A stretch of 64,000 nt of DNA from Craterostigma plantagineum (GCA_027422505.1 JAPQWV010000005.1:10359501-10423500), one strand, 5' to 3'; shown: positions 10,173-22,094, counted from the stretch's first letter. Notes: generated from the sequence alone by a model not told the origin. Numbers and translations: made by a program.

Positions 10173-11894
10173 GGGCGCTCGTGATCAGAATCATAACATG
10201 TTTAAATTGAAAGGAGGCGCGTGGGAGACAATTGAAATGCCAGCGCGGTTCGACCGTTGTTGGGCTGCCCGATGCGTCGTTTGACAACCCACAGCCACCT
10301 ACTCGTGCGGTACGGACCGACGAGGAACCACGGACCGGGCCGGGATCCGTGCAGCGGCGGAATCCGGGCAACCGCGCGCGGTGCAGCGACGCTGCAGCCG
10401 CGGGATCGAGCTACTTCAAGCAGGCCCGATCCGCCTTGAACTCCGAGACCAACACCAGCCATGGCGGTTTCGGCACCGGCACCGGCCTCGGGCAGCGCCG
10501 AAACAAGGTGCGATGGCACGGCAGAGATTGTCCGCGGCTGGAACGCTGCGGCGGCGATCTCTCCCGGTGAGGCTATGACTCCAGCACGGAGGGGCTGAGG
10601 GGACGAAGGAGTCGCGGCAGTTTTCTGCCGCGAGCTGAACACGCACGTTGCGTGCCGTGTCGTCGCTGGCGGCGGTGGTTCCGACTCCAGCTGGGACTCC
10701 GCGCCGGCGGCCTTCTCCGTCGTGGCTCTCCGGTGTGTTTTGATGGCTGAGCGATTTGAGTCGCGACAGCTGCGTTAGGGCTTCACGCTCAAAGCCTTAA
10801 CGGGCCTTTTAATGGGCTTGGCCCGTTTGAGGCACAATTTTCGTTTCGTTTTAAAATCATGTAATTGTGAACGTGCTCGTTATCAATGTGATTTAAGGCG
10901 CACTTGCGGGTTTAGGAATTTGGTTTCCGGATCATTTGTTAAGGGTTACGTTTCCCCGGGTTGTTTTTATTTTATACGGGTTGTTCGGGACATATGATCC
11001 CACCGTGTTGTAATTTACCGTTTTATTAGATTACTTTAAATACGAACACGAGGGCCAATTTGATGGATGAAAATCCCCCGGCGGTGACAAGGTGGTGGAC
11101 GTTCGGTGACTTTGAGGCTGTTCGAGTGACGAAGGACGTTTGACGACTTCAAGACCCGTGCGACGACCCGAGGTCTTTTGAAGACGCATGTAATAGGGAT
11201 AGACTAGAAATAACCCACTTGTGTTGTCCTGTAGTTTATTTTCATAGGGTTAATTTATTACCTACGTGCGTGTTGGTTTTTGAAGTGATATGCATGTTCA
11301 ATGTGCTCTTATTTGAGATGGTTTACTATCCCGTTTTATAAATACTAAATGAGTAAAGGAGTTGGATTCCTGTCTTCTATCATGCTCGAGATGTCTAGCG
11401 TTGGCGATTTGTTCCGAGTAAGTTGGCATCGTATATCCCGCTCCAGTGTTAGCGTCTCGGGTGCGTCTTGGACGCCGCTCGTCATACCAGTCCGCCCCCC
11501 ACGAAGCGTATGGCAAGGATGCGGGTACATTCTGTGCGATTTGAGCATAAGTTGATAGGTCACACTTAGCAGGGTAAGCCGTGAGGGTCAATGACTGAGA
11601 CAAAGATAGTTGAAACTCTTATTGGATAAGTTCACGTTTGATGTGACTTCGGTAAGATTAGTGAGCCAAATATTGCGTTAAAGGCTGAGGCAAGTCTAGT
11701 CGAGTCGGGGACATCAACTCCACTATGAAACTTTCAATGAGGTTTCCAAAACTCTTCTCGGGAGGATAGATTTTTGAGAAAAATAGTGGGCGTCAAGCGA
11801 AACAAAAAGTCCTTGTATGAGTTTGATGAATGATAAGATAAACCTAATTAGATCTTTATTTTCTATTGCTTTACGTTTCTTTCTATTAACTGCG
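10173..11894 (+). mobile_element. Leader (5' UTR) of element F
   Basis: A ~1.7-kb non-coding leader between PBS and gag. The part from 10222 to 11440 has an inverted homologue in E (7315-8224), and 11450-11890 matches E 4081-4552. It is strongly GC-rich at 10240-10760. The section of about 10510-10830 is present only in F, not in E. Open frames in the GC-rich part occur on both strands without recognisable motifs. Confidence 0.65.
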
Positions 11895-12584
11895 ATGACG
11901 AACATTATTACTATGCTGGTTGAGAGAAACTGTTTGGTGGGAGCAAACTACGTGGACTGGCTCCGTAACCTGAAGATAGTCCTAGGTATGGAGTCGCTAA
12001 CTTATGTCCTCGATTCCCCCGTACCGCAAGTCCCAGGGGCTGATGCGAGTGACGAAGACCGGGCTGCGTATGCCAAGTGGCAGATTGACGAGCCAAAGGA
12101 CAAGGGCTATATACTTCTTTCCATGAGCAATGAGTTGCAGCACACTCACTCAGAAATGGAAGTGGGCGCCATCTTGCTTCATTTGAAGGTGTTTTTTGGC
12201 GAACATTCCAGGAGTGCTAGCTATTCCCTGATGGAGCCACTGTTTCATTGCAAAAATGGCTGAGGATAGTGACGTCGGAGCGCATGTGGTCAAGATGATT
12301 GATTGGATCGAAAGACTCGAGGCACTGGACTTTATCATGGATAACGAGCTCCAGAACGATCTCATACTTCAGTCGCTCCCACCTTCCTTCAATTAGTTCA
12401 TTGTGAACTTTAATCTGAACAAGGCCAAGATGACATTGACTGGGTTCATGACCCAGTTGTCGGCGACGCAGACTCAGATGAAGAAGGAACTCAGACTCAG
12501 ATGAAGAAGGTGAAAGGAACGGAAGTTGTTCTTGCCGCGAATGCTAAGACTCGAGGGTCGAATAGAAAGAAAAAGTCGGACAAG
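11895..12584 (+). pseudogene. Copia element F: gag
   Basis: The likely start is ATG 11895 (MTNIITMLVERNCLVGANYV), as copia gag proteins often begin with a short hydrophobic stretch before GPNYxDW. The upstream in-frame Met at 11817 lies in leader sequence shared with E. The UBN2-type core continues through LSMSNELQHTHSEMEVGAIL. An extra A in a poly-A run near 12255 shifts the frame, and a TAG follows at about 12396. The region stops at 12584, where Athila-like fragment G is inserted; the zinc knuckle resumes in part at 16029. Confidence 0.8.
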
Positions 12585-14205
12585 TGATAAACGTATATCA
12601 ACACATTTATTGCAGTATTTATTTGGGTTATAATAGAGTTTTAGTAATCATTTTATGCATTTATCCGCTCTATTACACCTATTTTGATATTGAAGGACCT
12701 TAGGATGGCTATCGGACGAAAAGGAGCGAAAACGAGGCAAAACGGAGCAAGTATGACGAAAAGAGGAAGTGCATTACACTAGGCCGTGACTATGAGCAGT
12801 GTTCACCTCCGCCCAGACAAAGATGTTCACGGCCGTGAATGCAAGTGCACTAGGCCGTGAACCACGGCAGAGAGCCATGTCAAAGAAATTGTCACGGCCG
12901 TGACACCTCGTGCACCAGGCCGTGACAGAATTGCGAGAGCTAAACCAGAGAGAGTCACGGCCATGAAGCCCGCCTGAAAAGTAGCAATGGATTAGAAAAT
13001 TCATATCTATCAATCTAGACCTCGTATTGAGAATCCCTTTGGTCAACGTCAAGATTGGCGAGTATGCTTTCTGTGGTTAAATTTTCAGGTCCATCGGACA
13101 TCGTTTACCCCTTGATCTGCGTGAAACATGGAACTGGCGCAAACCTGCCAAAAGCATCACGGCCGGGAATTTGCTGTCCTAGGCTGTGAAGCACGGCAGT
13201 GAGCTCATGTCCCAGGCCGTGAAGGTGTCGAATTTCACAATAAAAGCCCAATTTCGATTCAAAAAGAGGGGAACTCCTTTCAGAATTCAACCCTTATATA
13301 TCAGAGACGAAAAAAGAGCCGTCAAGAACAGAGAAACACCCCAGAAGCGCAAGAGACGGATTAACAACGCTTTCACACCAAAATGAACAAGGAAAGAGTC
13401 CCCCGAGACCATCCCAGATCAATCAGAAGGGAAGATTATGAGTCCTCTGCCCTTGTTCTCTATTTCTTTCGTTGCTTTTCCGTTGATTATGAGTAACTAA
13501 ATTCCCTCTGTGTTTGGGAGTAGATGAACGCTAGGTTGATTCGTGCTTAAGACATATATTTATCGTGGCTCGTGTATCCTGACTATTTATCTATCTAGGA
13601 AAGTGTTTCTTCGCTTTAATATGTCTATGTGTTAAAGTGAATATGTGGAAAATTATTTAGGGCGACAGCTAAACAACGATTAGGTCGTTCGTAGATGATA
13701 GGACTCGAGTATAGGGCGACAGCAAATACTCGAACCTCGCCGTTAGTAATTGTCGAATCTCAGATCCCCGTGAGCGTTTACGGCGATAGTAAATTCATGA
13801 GTGGGTAGGAAATTACAGCGATCTAGTCAAGAATCACATAGGAGCGATATTTTAGTGTCATAGACGAAAGTACCTAGCGGTATTCAAATCCCGAGCACAT
13901 TATTCTTATCTGAAAACACTCTTATCAGTTTTAGTCGTGTTCTCTTACTCTCTCATTGCTTTAGGATTGGTTTGTTAGTTTAGTTCGCAGTATAAACAAT
14001 TTGCGCACTTTATTTAGGCTAGATATCGAGTCGATAGGTTATTACTAGTAATCAAGTCCTCGTGTTCGATACTCGTTTACTCACCTTACTACACTACAAA
14101 CGATAGGTCCACTGCCTATCGCACATCGGTGATAGTAACTACGTAGTCGTTTTATTTATCGCTTGTCGCACTTGCACTTTGCATTAGTATACCGTGTGTC
14201 GATCA
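12585..14205 (+). mobile_element. 5' LTR of Athila-like element G
   Basis: A 1621-bp LTR from TGATAAACG to GTCGATCA, followed by a tRNA-Asp PBS. It is inserted into the gag of element F; the left flank is ACAAG. Its first part (12775-13225) carries an array of CACGGCCGTGA-like words. A ~145-bp piece of its middle (13640-13783) is duplicated at 15884-16028. Confidence 0.8.
12775..13225 (+). repeat. Array of CACGGCCGTGA-like words in the G LTR
   Basis: About eight copies of GGCCGTGA, full or near palindromes of CACGGCCGTGA, occur in ~450 bp (near 12781, 12828, 12853, 12894, 12918, 12956, 13159, 13214). Some are paired with GTGCACTAGGCCGTGA-type contexts. The spacing is irregular. Confidence 0.7.
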
Positions 14206-14211
14206 AGTTTT

Positions 14212-14229
14212 TGGCGCCGGTGCCGGGGA
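14212..14229 (+). other. Primer binding site of element G (tRNA-Asp)
   Basis: TGGCGCCGGTGCCGGGGA differs by one base from the complement of the 3' end of plant tRNA-Asp (CCCCGGCAACGGCGCCA). It lies six bases after the LTR end. This primer is typical of many Athila/Tat gypsy elements. Confidence 0.85.
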
Positions 14230-14422
14230 ATAGATTGATATTAGGAACACCGTTGTTCGGTACTTTAGCCATTTTATTTGATGTTTTCTTAGTTTTTCGT
14301 TAATTGCGTTATTTGTGTTATTTGTTTTCCTACATCGTTATTAGTCTCGTTATTTCTTCGATGTTTACTTGTTTCTTCGCTAATTTTCAATTTCGTTTAT
14401 TGAAGGTACGATTCAGCAGCGA

Positions 14423-15599
14423 ATGCGAAGCCATCAATCGGGTCCCATTGTTGACGCAGACCCAGATTTCGAGCGTAAGTTACGAAGGCAACTTAGGTAC
14501 GACATCGAAAGAGCGACCACTAGCTCTCAGGAGCCGTTAGTTAACTACTCAGAGGATAGCTCTCAGGAATCTGCCCAAAATTCTCGAATAGAGGCGTCCG
14601 TAGATAGCAGATACAGAAGTGAGGATGGCAGATCACAGAGTGCCTGTCCACGAGGAGGAGCAGTCGCTACAAGATCTGCTCAAGAACGCCGCACTAGGCG
14701 GTACAGAGTCGGCGATCGTTATTCCACCGATCGAGAATAACAATTTCGAGCTGAAGCGTTCTTTGCTTTAGATGATTTTCCAGACGGCCCAATTTGAGGG
14801 AAATCCAGACGACGTTCCCTACTTACACTTGAAGGCCTTTCTGACAGTGACTGACACCATCAAGATTAATGGGGTCACGGGCGATGCGATCAAACTGATG
14901 CTATTCCCGTTCTCCCTGAAGTTCAGAGCCAAGGATTGGTTTGAGATGTTGTCGCCCCGATCGATCACTACGTGGGAGGAGATGCGAGCTGCATTCATCG
15001 GCCACTACTTTCCGTTGTCGAAGGTGCTAAGATTGAAAACGGAGATATCGCTTTTCCACCAGAAGGACTCATAAAATCTCTATGAGGTGTGGGAGCGATA
15101 CAAGGCGCTACTGAAGAAGTGCCCGCAACACGGAATGTCGAAGGCAGCCCAGATTAACCGATTCCACGAGGGGCTCAATGATCTGACTGTTCACATGTTA
15201 GATGGAGCCGCAGATGGAGGGCTCGTGGAGCTCACTGCGACCGATGCTTGGAGCCTGATCGATGACTACTCGAGGAACAGCTTCATGAGGGGCAATACAA
15301 CGATTAAGACGCCAGGCGTGTTCGAAGTGAGCGAGGAGACGGCCACGAATGCCAAATTCGAGGCACTCCAGCAACAAATTGCTGCGACAAACTCTCAGCT
15401 GCAGACTGTGATTGGTGCACTACTTCCAAAATCCGGGCAGACACAGCCCGTGAACGCCATGACGACCATCGCACCGACGCAGCATACGGCATATAAAACA
15501 CAATGTGGGATTTGTGGCACAGCCCACGAGAAGTCCGAATACCAACTCGGGCAGCCACTGGAGCACGTGGATTACATGGGAAACCACCAAGGGCAGTGA
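14423..15599 (+). pseudogene. Athila-like gag of element G
   Basis: The leader-side frame (14423-14740) encodes a Ser/Arg-rich N-terminal region. The gag core is at 14772-15599: FEGNPDDVPYLHLKAFLTV, a TFKINGV-type motif as TIKINGVTGDAI, FPFSLKFRAKDWF, SITTWEEM, then WERYKALLKKCPQHGMS and FHEGLND. This matches Pfam Retrotrans_gag as found in Athila. A TAA at 15072 interrupts the core after FHQKDS and there is a frame break before 14772. The C-terminal zinc knuckle is degenerate (CGICGTAHEKSEY, last Cys replaced). No protease or pol follows. Confidence 0.85.
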
Positions 15600-15883
15600 G
15601 GTTTCCAACCTCGAGCACACCCCAATCTGGCATACGGGAATCAGAACCACCACGGGCAAGGACCGCCGGGATTTCAGAACAGACCATCCAGTTTCCAAGG
15701 CGAACCACCACGACAATATCATAACGCATCCGCGGGGTTAGGATCTGACGAATGAGGGAGATGAAGGACATGATGAAGACGCTCCTCACGAATTTCAGCA
15801 ACACCACCGCGGCTCACGAGTATCGAATGACGAAGATGGAGGAGTATATAGAAGCGAACGATATACGTGCTCAGAACACTGAC
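15600..15883 (+). mobile_element. Decayed post-gag region of element G
   Basis: Non-coding with scattered stops. It appears to continue gag into the next region, but no protease or RT motif can be read. It ends where a copy of the G LTR middle begins at 15884. Confidence 0.5.
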
Positions 15884-16028
15884 GAATATGTGGAAAATCA
15901 TTTAGGGCGACAGCTAAACAACGATTAGGCCGTTCGTAGATGATAGGACTCGAGTATAGGGCGACAGCAAATACTCGATCCTCACCGTTAGTAATTGTCG
16001 AATCTCAGATCCCCGCGAGCGTCTAGGG
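15884..16028 (+). mobile_element. Internal fragment of the G LTR (truncated 3' LTR)
   Basis: It repeats 13640-13783 almost exactly, including GGGCGACAGCTAAACAACGA and the AGTATAGGGCGACAGCAAAT block. Both ends are missing; it starts after post-gag sequence and stops inside the LTR at 16028, where element F resumes. Comparison with E shows that about 105 bp of F (basic linker and first half of the zinc knuckle) were lost at the same junction. Confidence 0.75.
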
Positions 16029-16560
16029 CGTGGCCATTGGAAGCGTGATTACCCAAAGCTAGCCGCCTCAGGTAAAGAACGTTACGTTTTGGAAACAAAT
16101 TGTTCTATGACAGTATATTCCTCTTCATGGATTTTAGACTAGGGAGCTAGTGCTCACATCTGTGTTTCGAACCACGGTCTGGAACGATGTAGGAAGCTGG
16201 CGGATCGAGAGATCATGATCAACGTAGGAAGCGGACATAGTGTACCAGCGACCCAAATTGTATCAAGAACTCTCGTTTTATCTACTAGACATAGTTTACT
16301 GCTTTCCGATAGTTTAATTTTGCCCAAGGGGCTTACGAATATTATTTCTATTCTCGTTTTGAGCAGAAACGGTTACAAGTTCCGTTTTAGTAATAATATA
16401 TGCAATATTTATTTTGGAAATAATTGCACCGGAAGTGCAAGTTTACTGAATGGATTGTATTATCTAACAGTTGAAGATAAAACAAAAAACTGTGAATACA
16501 ATCACCAACAAACGAAAATTGGAGTCGAACTTGAGACTGCTGTGACATCTTAGACTCGAT
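16029..16560 (+). pseudogene. Copia element F: zinc knuckle, protease, pre-integrase
   Basis: It begins in the zinc knuckle at GHWKRD, where the last Cys has become Tyr. The protease catalytic D-S-G-A reads D-stop-G-A. VGSGHSVPATQIVSRTLVL and LPKGLTNIISILVLS follow, then a TAG at 16552. The same region in E is 2814-3352. It is inactivated by the missing zinc-knuckle half and by stops. Confidence 0.85.
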
Positions 16561-17655
16561 CACGCTGGAGAACAGAAGATTCTCGAGTTGGAGAAAATCG
16601 GCATTATAAAGCCGCTTGGGTCTGATCCCTATCCGACTTGTGAATCTTGTATCCTTGAAAAGATGACCAAGTCGCCCTTCACAGGGACTTTCACAAGAGC
16701 CGCAGAACTTCTCGGTTTGATCAACACGGATGTTTGCAGACCGTTCGGGGTAGCGGCTCGCTGTAGCTTCTATTATTTCATTACCTTCACTGATGATCAC
16801 TCTCGTTTCGGCAAGGTGTATCTCATGAAGCACAAGTCTGATACTTTAGAGTGGTTCAAAGAATACAAGGCTTTGGTGGAAAATCAGACTGGAAAGAGCA
16901 TCAAAGCCGTTCGATCTAATCGAGGTGGCGAGTACATGAGCCTCGAGTTTGACGAGTTCTTGAAAGAGAACGGGATCATTTCACAGATGACACCTCCCGG
17001 AACACCGCAGTTGAACGGGTAGTCTGAACGCAGAAATCGAACTCTGTTGGATAAGGTTCGATCTATGCTGAGCTATACAGACCTGCCCATATCGTTGTGG
17101 GGTCATGCCCTGTTGACAGCGGCACACATTCTGAATAGATGTCCTATAAAGTCTGTCGATCGTATTCCGTATTAGATATGGACAGGACGAAAACCGAGCT
17201 TGAATCATATTAGAGTTTGGGGTTGCCCCGCATTCGTGAAAAAGCTCAAGACAGATAAAATGGAATCAAAGGCTGTAAAAGGACATTTTGTCGGGTATCC
17301 TGAGGATTCCATGGGATACCAGTTTTACTTCCACAACGATCAGAGAATCGTTGTAGCCCTTCAGGCTCACTTTCTCGAAGAAGAGTTCGTTCGAGAAGGT
17401 GGAGCGGGTCGCGAAGTAACTCTTGGAGAGTCGTCAGAAGCGCTTTCACAGACTCCAGTGTCGGATGACACCGTAGAGCAGTCCGAGATGCAACCTGAGT
17501 TGCGCAGGTCGAGTAGAGTATCTCGCCAGCCTGAGAGATACGGGATGGTCACATCGAGCACGAGGTTGCTGCGATGGAAGGGAACGTCGGAGACGATCTC
17601 ACTACCTATGACCAGGCAATCATGGATAAAGATTCGGAGAAATGGCTTATAACTA
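16561..17655 (+). pseudogene. Copia element F: integrase
   Basis: The GAG-pre-integrase part carries LEKIGIIKPLGSDPYPTCESCILEKMTKSPF with the CxxC of the zinc domain. The catalytic core has D in LINTDVCRPFG and D in IKAVRSNRGGEY (the expected D is N, so a DDE residue is lost), and the E follows after a TAG that interrupts NG-SERRNRTLLDKVRSMLS. A second stop is at 17173. The C-terminal part (IRVWGCPAFVKKLKTDK, KGHFVGYPEDSMGYQFY) is well conserved and ends in a Ser/Glu-rich linker to RT. Confidence 0.85.
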
Positions 17656-18776
17656 TGCAAGCCAAAATGGATTCTATGCACGAAAATTAAGTCTGGACTC
17701 TAGTAGATCTCCCAGATGATTTTCGACCTATTGGGTGTAAATGGATCTACAAGAGAAAGATTGGATCTGTCAAATTTGGTTGACACATACAAAGCTAGGC
17801 TTGTGGCGAAAGGGTACAGTAAAAAAAAGGGCGATGACTATGAGGAGACCTTTTCGCCTGTCGCTATGATGAAGTTCATTCGAACATTGCTTGCGATAGC
17901 CGCGCACTATGACTATGAGATCTGGCAGATGGATGTGAAAACTGCATTCCTAAATGGATACCTCAAGGAGAATATATATATGGAGCAGCACAAGGGTTTT
18001 ACATCGCAAGGAGATGCTCATAAGGTGTGCAAACTGAAGAAGTCCATTTATGGACTGAAACAAGCCTCCAGAAGCTGGAATCTTCGGTTCGATGAAGTGG
18101 TCAAGGGCCACGGATTCTTACAGAACGAATGAATACGAACCTTGCGTCTATAAGAAAAGTAGTGGGAGCAAAATATCTTTCCCCGTATTGTACGTGGACG
18201 ACATCCTTTTGATAGAAAATGATATTGGAATGCTCTCGATGGTGAAACCGTGGCTTTCGACCGAGTTCTCCATGAAAGACTTGGGAGAAGCTACCTACAT
18301 CTTGGGGATTCACCTTTATAGAGATCGAGCGAATCGTATGTTAGGACTCTCCTAGGCCCTTTACTTAGAGAAGGTCCTAAAGCGAATATAATATGGACGA
18401 CTCTAAGAAATGGTTCCTGCCTATGCGACATGGGATTCACCTTTCCAAGGCTATGAGCCCTCAAAGTGAGTTCGAGCGGAAAAAGATGAATGGACTCCCC
18501 TATGCATCCGCAGTGGGTAGCTTGATGTACGCGATGCTTTGCACGCGACCTGACTTGGCGTACGCTGTGAGCGTAGTCAGTCGGTTTCAGGCTAACCCTG
18601 GCAAAGAACATTGGACAGCAGTCAAGACTATCCTTAAGTACCTCAGACAGACTAAGGACATGATGTTGGTCTATGGTAATGGAGAATTGGAAGTGGAAGG
18701 GTATACGGATTCGGATTTCCAGTCTGACGTGGACGACCGAAAATCCACTTCAGGATTCGTCTTTAGGCTCAACGGT
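17656..18776 (+). pseudogene. Copia element F: reverse transcriptase and first part of RNase H
   Basis: RT runs from a broken KWIYKRKIG through [60 protein letters not shown] and, in another frame, LYVDDILLIENDIG with the catalytic YVDD. The RNase H connection has MRHGIHLSKAMSPQSE and YASAVGSLMYAMLCTRPDLA; EGYTDSDFQSDVDDRKSTSG starts RNase H. A frameshift lies at about 18120 and stops occur at 18354 and near 17688. RNase H is cut at 18776 by the solo LTR insertion and resumes at 29034. Confidence 0.85.
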
Positions 18777-20289
18777 TGTAACGACCCTCATTTTCTAATA
18801 AATAGTTTGGCGGATTTTCACAACGAAAGCCGCGAAAGCCCATTTTATAAAAAATTTTCCTCAGCTTAAAATATCAAACACTCGAAAGTCGGTTACGGAA
18901 TCCACATAATATAAAAGTCTGGTCTCAAATCATTAAAACACACAACACTGGAATTATATAACGCAAACTACGACATTCCACAGGTCGCATCCATGTACTG
19001 CGCTGCCCTCAAAAGTCCATGGAGTCACCGCCGTCAGCCCGCCTAGTCGCGACGTACTCCAACGTCGGACTCGGATGTACCTACAACACGTAAACTGAGC
19101 TCCTTGCCCAGTAGGTAAAACATGCATGAATGCAGCGTGCGCTAACTCCCAAACCCGAATACCTGACAATAAATGCACACTCGACTTTTTCCACTCTTCC
19201 CAATCCTATCATAATCCAACACAACAGGGTCCTAGGCTAGACTAGGCACCTCGCGCAACCCATTTAAGGAAGGAGTCAAGAGAACAGATCTCGGGCAGCC
19301 CCCGGCTCTCTCCCGAGACGTCTACCTGCCCCGGCAATGCCTACGCTGGTAGCGTCCTCCCTGAGCTAACACTACCAGGTCGCATCTTCCGCCAAAAAGA
19401 CCCTCTTAAGAGAGATCTCGACAGTATAACTATCAGGTGCACTAGACTATCCTCAAACTCTACCACAAGTCAACTGCCAATATCGGCACAACCTACCCCA
19501 CACATCGACACTGTAAGGTGCCACCGTGTTACCACGGTCAATTCTCTCACCATGCAAACGTGAAATGCATATGACAATGTATGCACAACCCACATAAAAA
19601 AAATAATTAAAATGTATGTAAAGCATATAGTCATCAAAGCACATAATCACGTAATATCACATAATAATTCACATAACGTTTACGTGCCGTAGGTGAATTT
19701 CACCTACCTGTCGTCCTTAGTTTTGCAAGCAGTAATTCCTTAATATTCTGAACCTCTGAACCTTTTAGACGTAAAAATATTATCATATAAGTATATCTAC
19801 TAGATCAAGTCAATATGAATGTTTTCGGACCCTAATTGTCGAAAACCCTAGAAATACCATAACTAATATGCCATTATAATTATCTTCTAATATCATCCTA
19901 AGCTCCGAAAGTAATACAACTAAAACATCAAAACTTAAGAACACCATATATATTTCGAAAATCAATAGCTCATGAATATGAATTCTATTTTCGAAAATCT
20001 CACATAAATATTCTATACTATACAAGATATCGAAATTCTTATCTAACCCTATCTTTTGAAAATCAACTTATAAAAATATGTAACTTTCGAAATTCAATTA
20101 CCATACGAAATTAGATTCGCATAGAAAACCCTAATTTCTGAAAATCATAACTACCAAAATAAATTCCTTTATTCAAGCACTTAACACTCTTCATTATCAT
20201 CAACTTTGAAAATCATAACTCGTGACAACAAAACATTTTAATTCAAAAATTATTAACACTTTCGATTAAACACACAAAGTACGACTTAA
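18777..20289 (-). mobile_element. Gypsy solo LTR in element F, part 1
   Basis: The plus-strand left end is TGTAACGACCCTCA; the other end is GGGGTATTACA at 29033. The 5-bp target ACGGT flanks both ends (18772-18776 and 29034-29038) and falls inside one RNase H codon run of element F. Without the nested element the LTR is ~3.27 kb and has no internal region. It holds a conserved GC-rich block (19243-19400) and the family block near 18980-19020. Words such as TTTCGAAAATC recur at 19800-20260. Confidence 0.85.
19243..19400 (-). repeat. Conserved GC-rich LTR block, copy 1
   Basis: This ~150-bp block (starting ACTAGGCACCTCGCGCAACC) is about 92 percent identical by eye to 20803-20960 and 25023-25180, although the surrounding LTR sequence of the solo LTR and the gag-only element hardly aligns. 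It contains a GAGAGC/GCTCTC stem around a C-rich loop. Confidence 0.7.
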
Positions 20290-21511
20290 TATGACGACCC
20301 TCACTTTCTAATACTAGTTGTGGCGGATTTTCGTAACGTAAGTCGCGGAAGACCCGTCTAACAAAAGTTTTTTCTTAAAATATAATATATTACAGCAAAA
20401 GTCGTTTTACACCGTCATAACTGTATATGGGCCGTAGTCTCAAAATATCAAAATATTAAAACCCTAACGTCGCTCCACAGGTCGCATCCATGTACAGCCC
20501 CGCCCTCAAAAGTCCGTGGAGCACCGCCGTCAGCCCGCCTCAGTCGCGATGCGTATCAGCGCCGGACTCAGTACCTACAACACGTAAAACCCTGAGCTAT
20601 CGCTCAGTAGGTGAAAATATGCGTGACATGCAACGTGCACTCAACCCCGACTCAACCCCGATACCAACACTTTCATATCTCATATGAAAGTGTTCTCATC
20701 TCACCATGCAATGCACGCTCATCCTACTATTAGACCTCGTCTCAACCTAAATCTCATTTCAACTATAGGTCTCACCTCAATCACTGGGCCCACAGTCTAG
20801 AACTAGGCACCTCGCGCAACCCACTTAAGGAAGGGGTCAGGAGAGCAGATTTCGAGCAGCCCCCGGCTCTCTCCCGAGACGTCTACCTGCCCCGGCGATG
20901 CCTACGCTGGTAGCGATCTCCCTGAGCTATCTCTACCAGGTCGCTACTTTTCGCCAAATAGACCATCTCATATCTCATACGAAAATGGCCTCGACAATAA
21001 TGTCAGGTGCACTAGTACAACCCTCAGACTCCACTACGAGTCGACGACCAAAATCGGTCACATCTACCGCCACGCGCCTCGCGCCGACACCGTAAGGTGT
21101 CGGCGTGCCAACACGGTCAACATCTCTCACACTGATGCATCGTGCACATGCTATGTCGTGCAAATAAAATACAACATCACATGAATAATTAAAGTTTTCC
21201 TCGAAAATATTTGAGCTCACCCCGTAATTCACTAACGGTAACTCCTCAAAATTCTCTAAAGAATATTTCCAAAAAAATAATAATAATCCGAAAATTCTAA
21301 CTAAGTTCACAACTAAACCTATCTACCCGTAATTTATTTATCTGGCCGAGGATATATTTTTCTGAAAACTATTAAATCTCGAATATCCGAAAACGTCGAA
21401 AACCCAAAGAAACCCCAAAAGCTCCTTAAATACCGAAGATATAATCCCACCGAAAACTTCTATTTGGATGTCAACAATCCTATATTGCCAAAAACCTAGA
21501 GCACCGAAAAT

Positions 21512-21549
<38 letters not shown>

Positions 21550-22057
21550 CCGACCTATTTCCATCATGATCACAATCGTAACAGCAATTCAAACCCTTAA
21601 ATATTTCAGTAATTCTACTCTTAGAGTTGAAAACTTATCTCGTAAGTACAAATCGTCCCTTTTACATAGATATTTTAATACTTTAGGCTTTAGCTCTAGC
21701 ATATACACACCATGAGAATATCACATCACTGTTAACACACGTCAATATTATATAAATCACCTAAATAGCGAACATATAATCTTCTAACGAGCATAACGTA
21801 AACTCCATGAAAATATATTCCACACATTCACATATCGAGAACCTCAGAAATCCCGAAAACAGAAGACTTTATATTATATATATACTAACCACTTAAGAAG
21901 TTACCAAAACACTCTTTTGTTTTGCTTATGTTAACTCAAATCCCAAGAACTCTTAGTGCCTAAAAGATGTGAACTCACGTATCTATTTCAGAGTTTAACT
22001 CTAACTTCAACCTAACTACGACAACTTTCTTTCCTAATACTCACGAAAGCTTCTTAT

Positions 22058-22094
<37 letters not shown>

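Noticed and set aside
18777..20289. A full gypsy element at the outer nest level
   Set aside because: After removing the inner insertion there is a single LTR with target duplications and no internal region, so it is a solo LTR.
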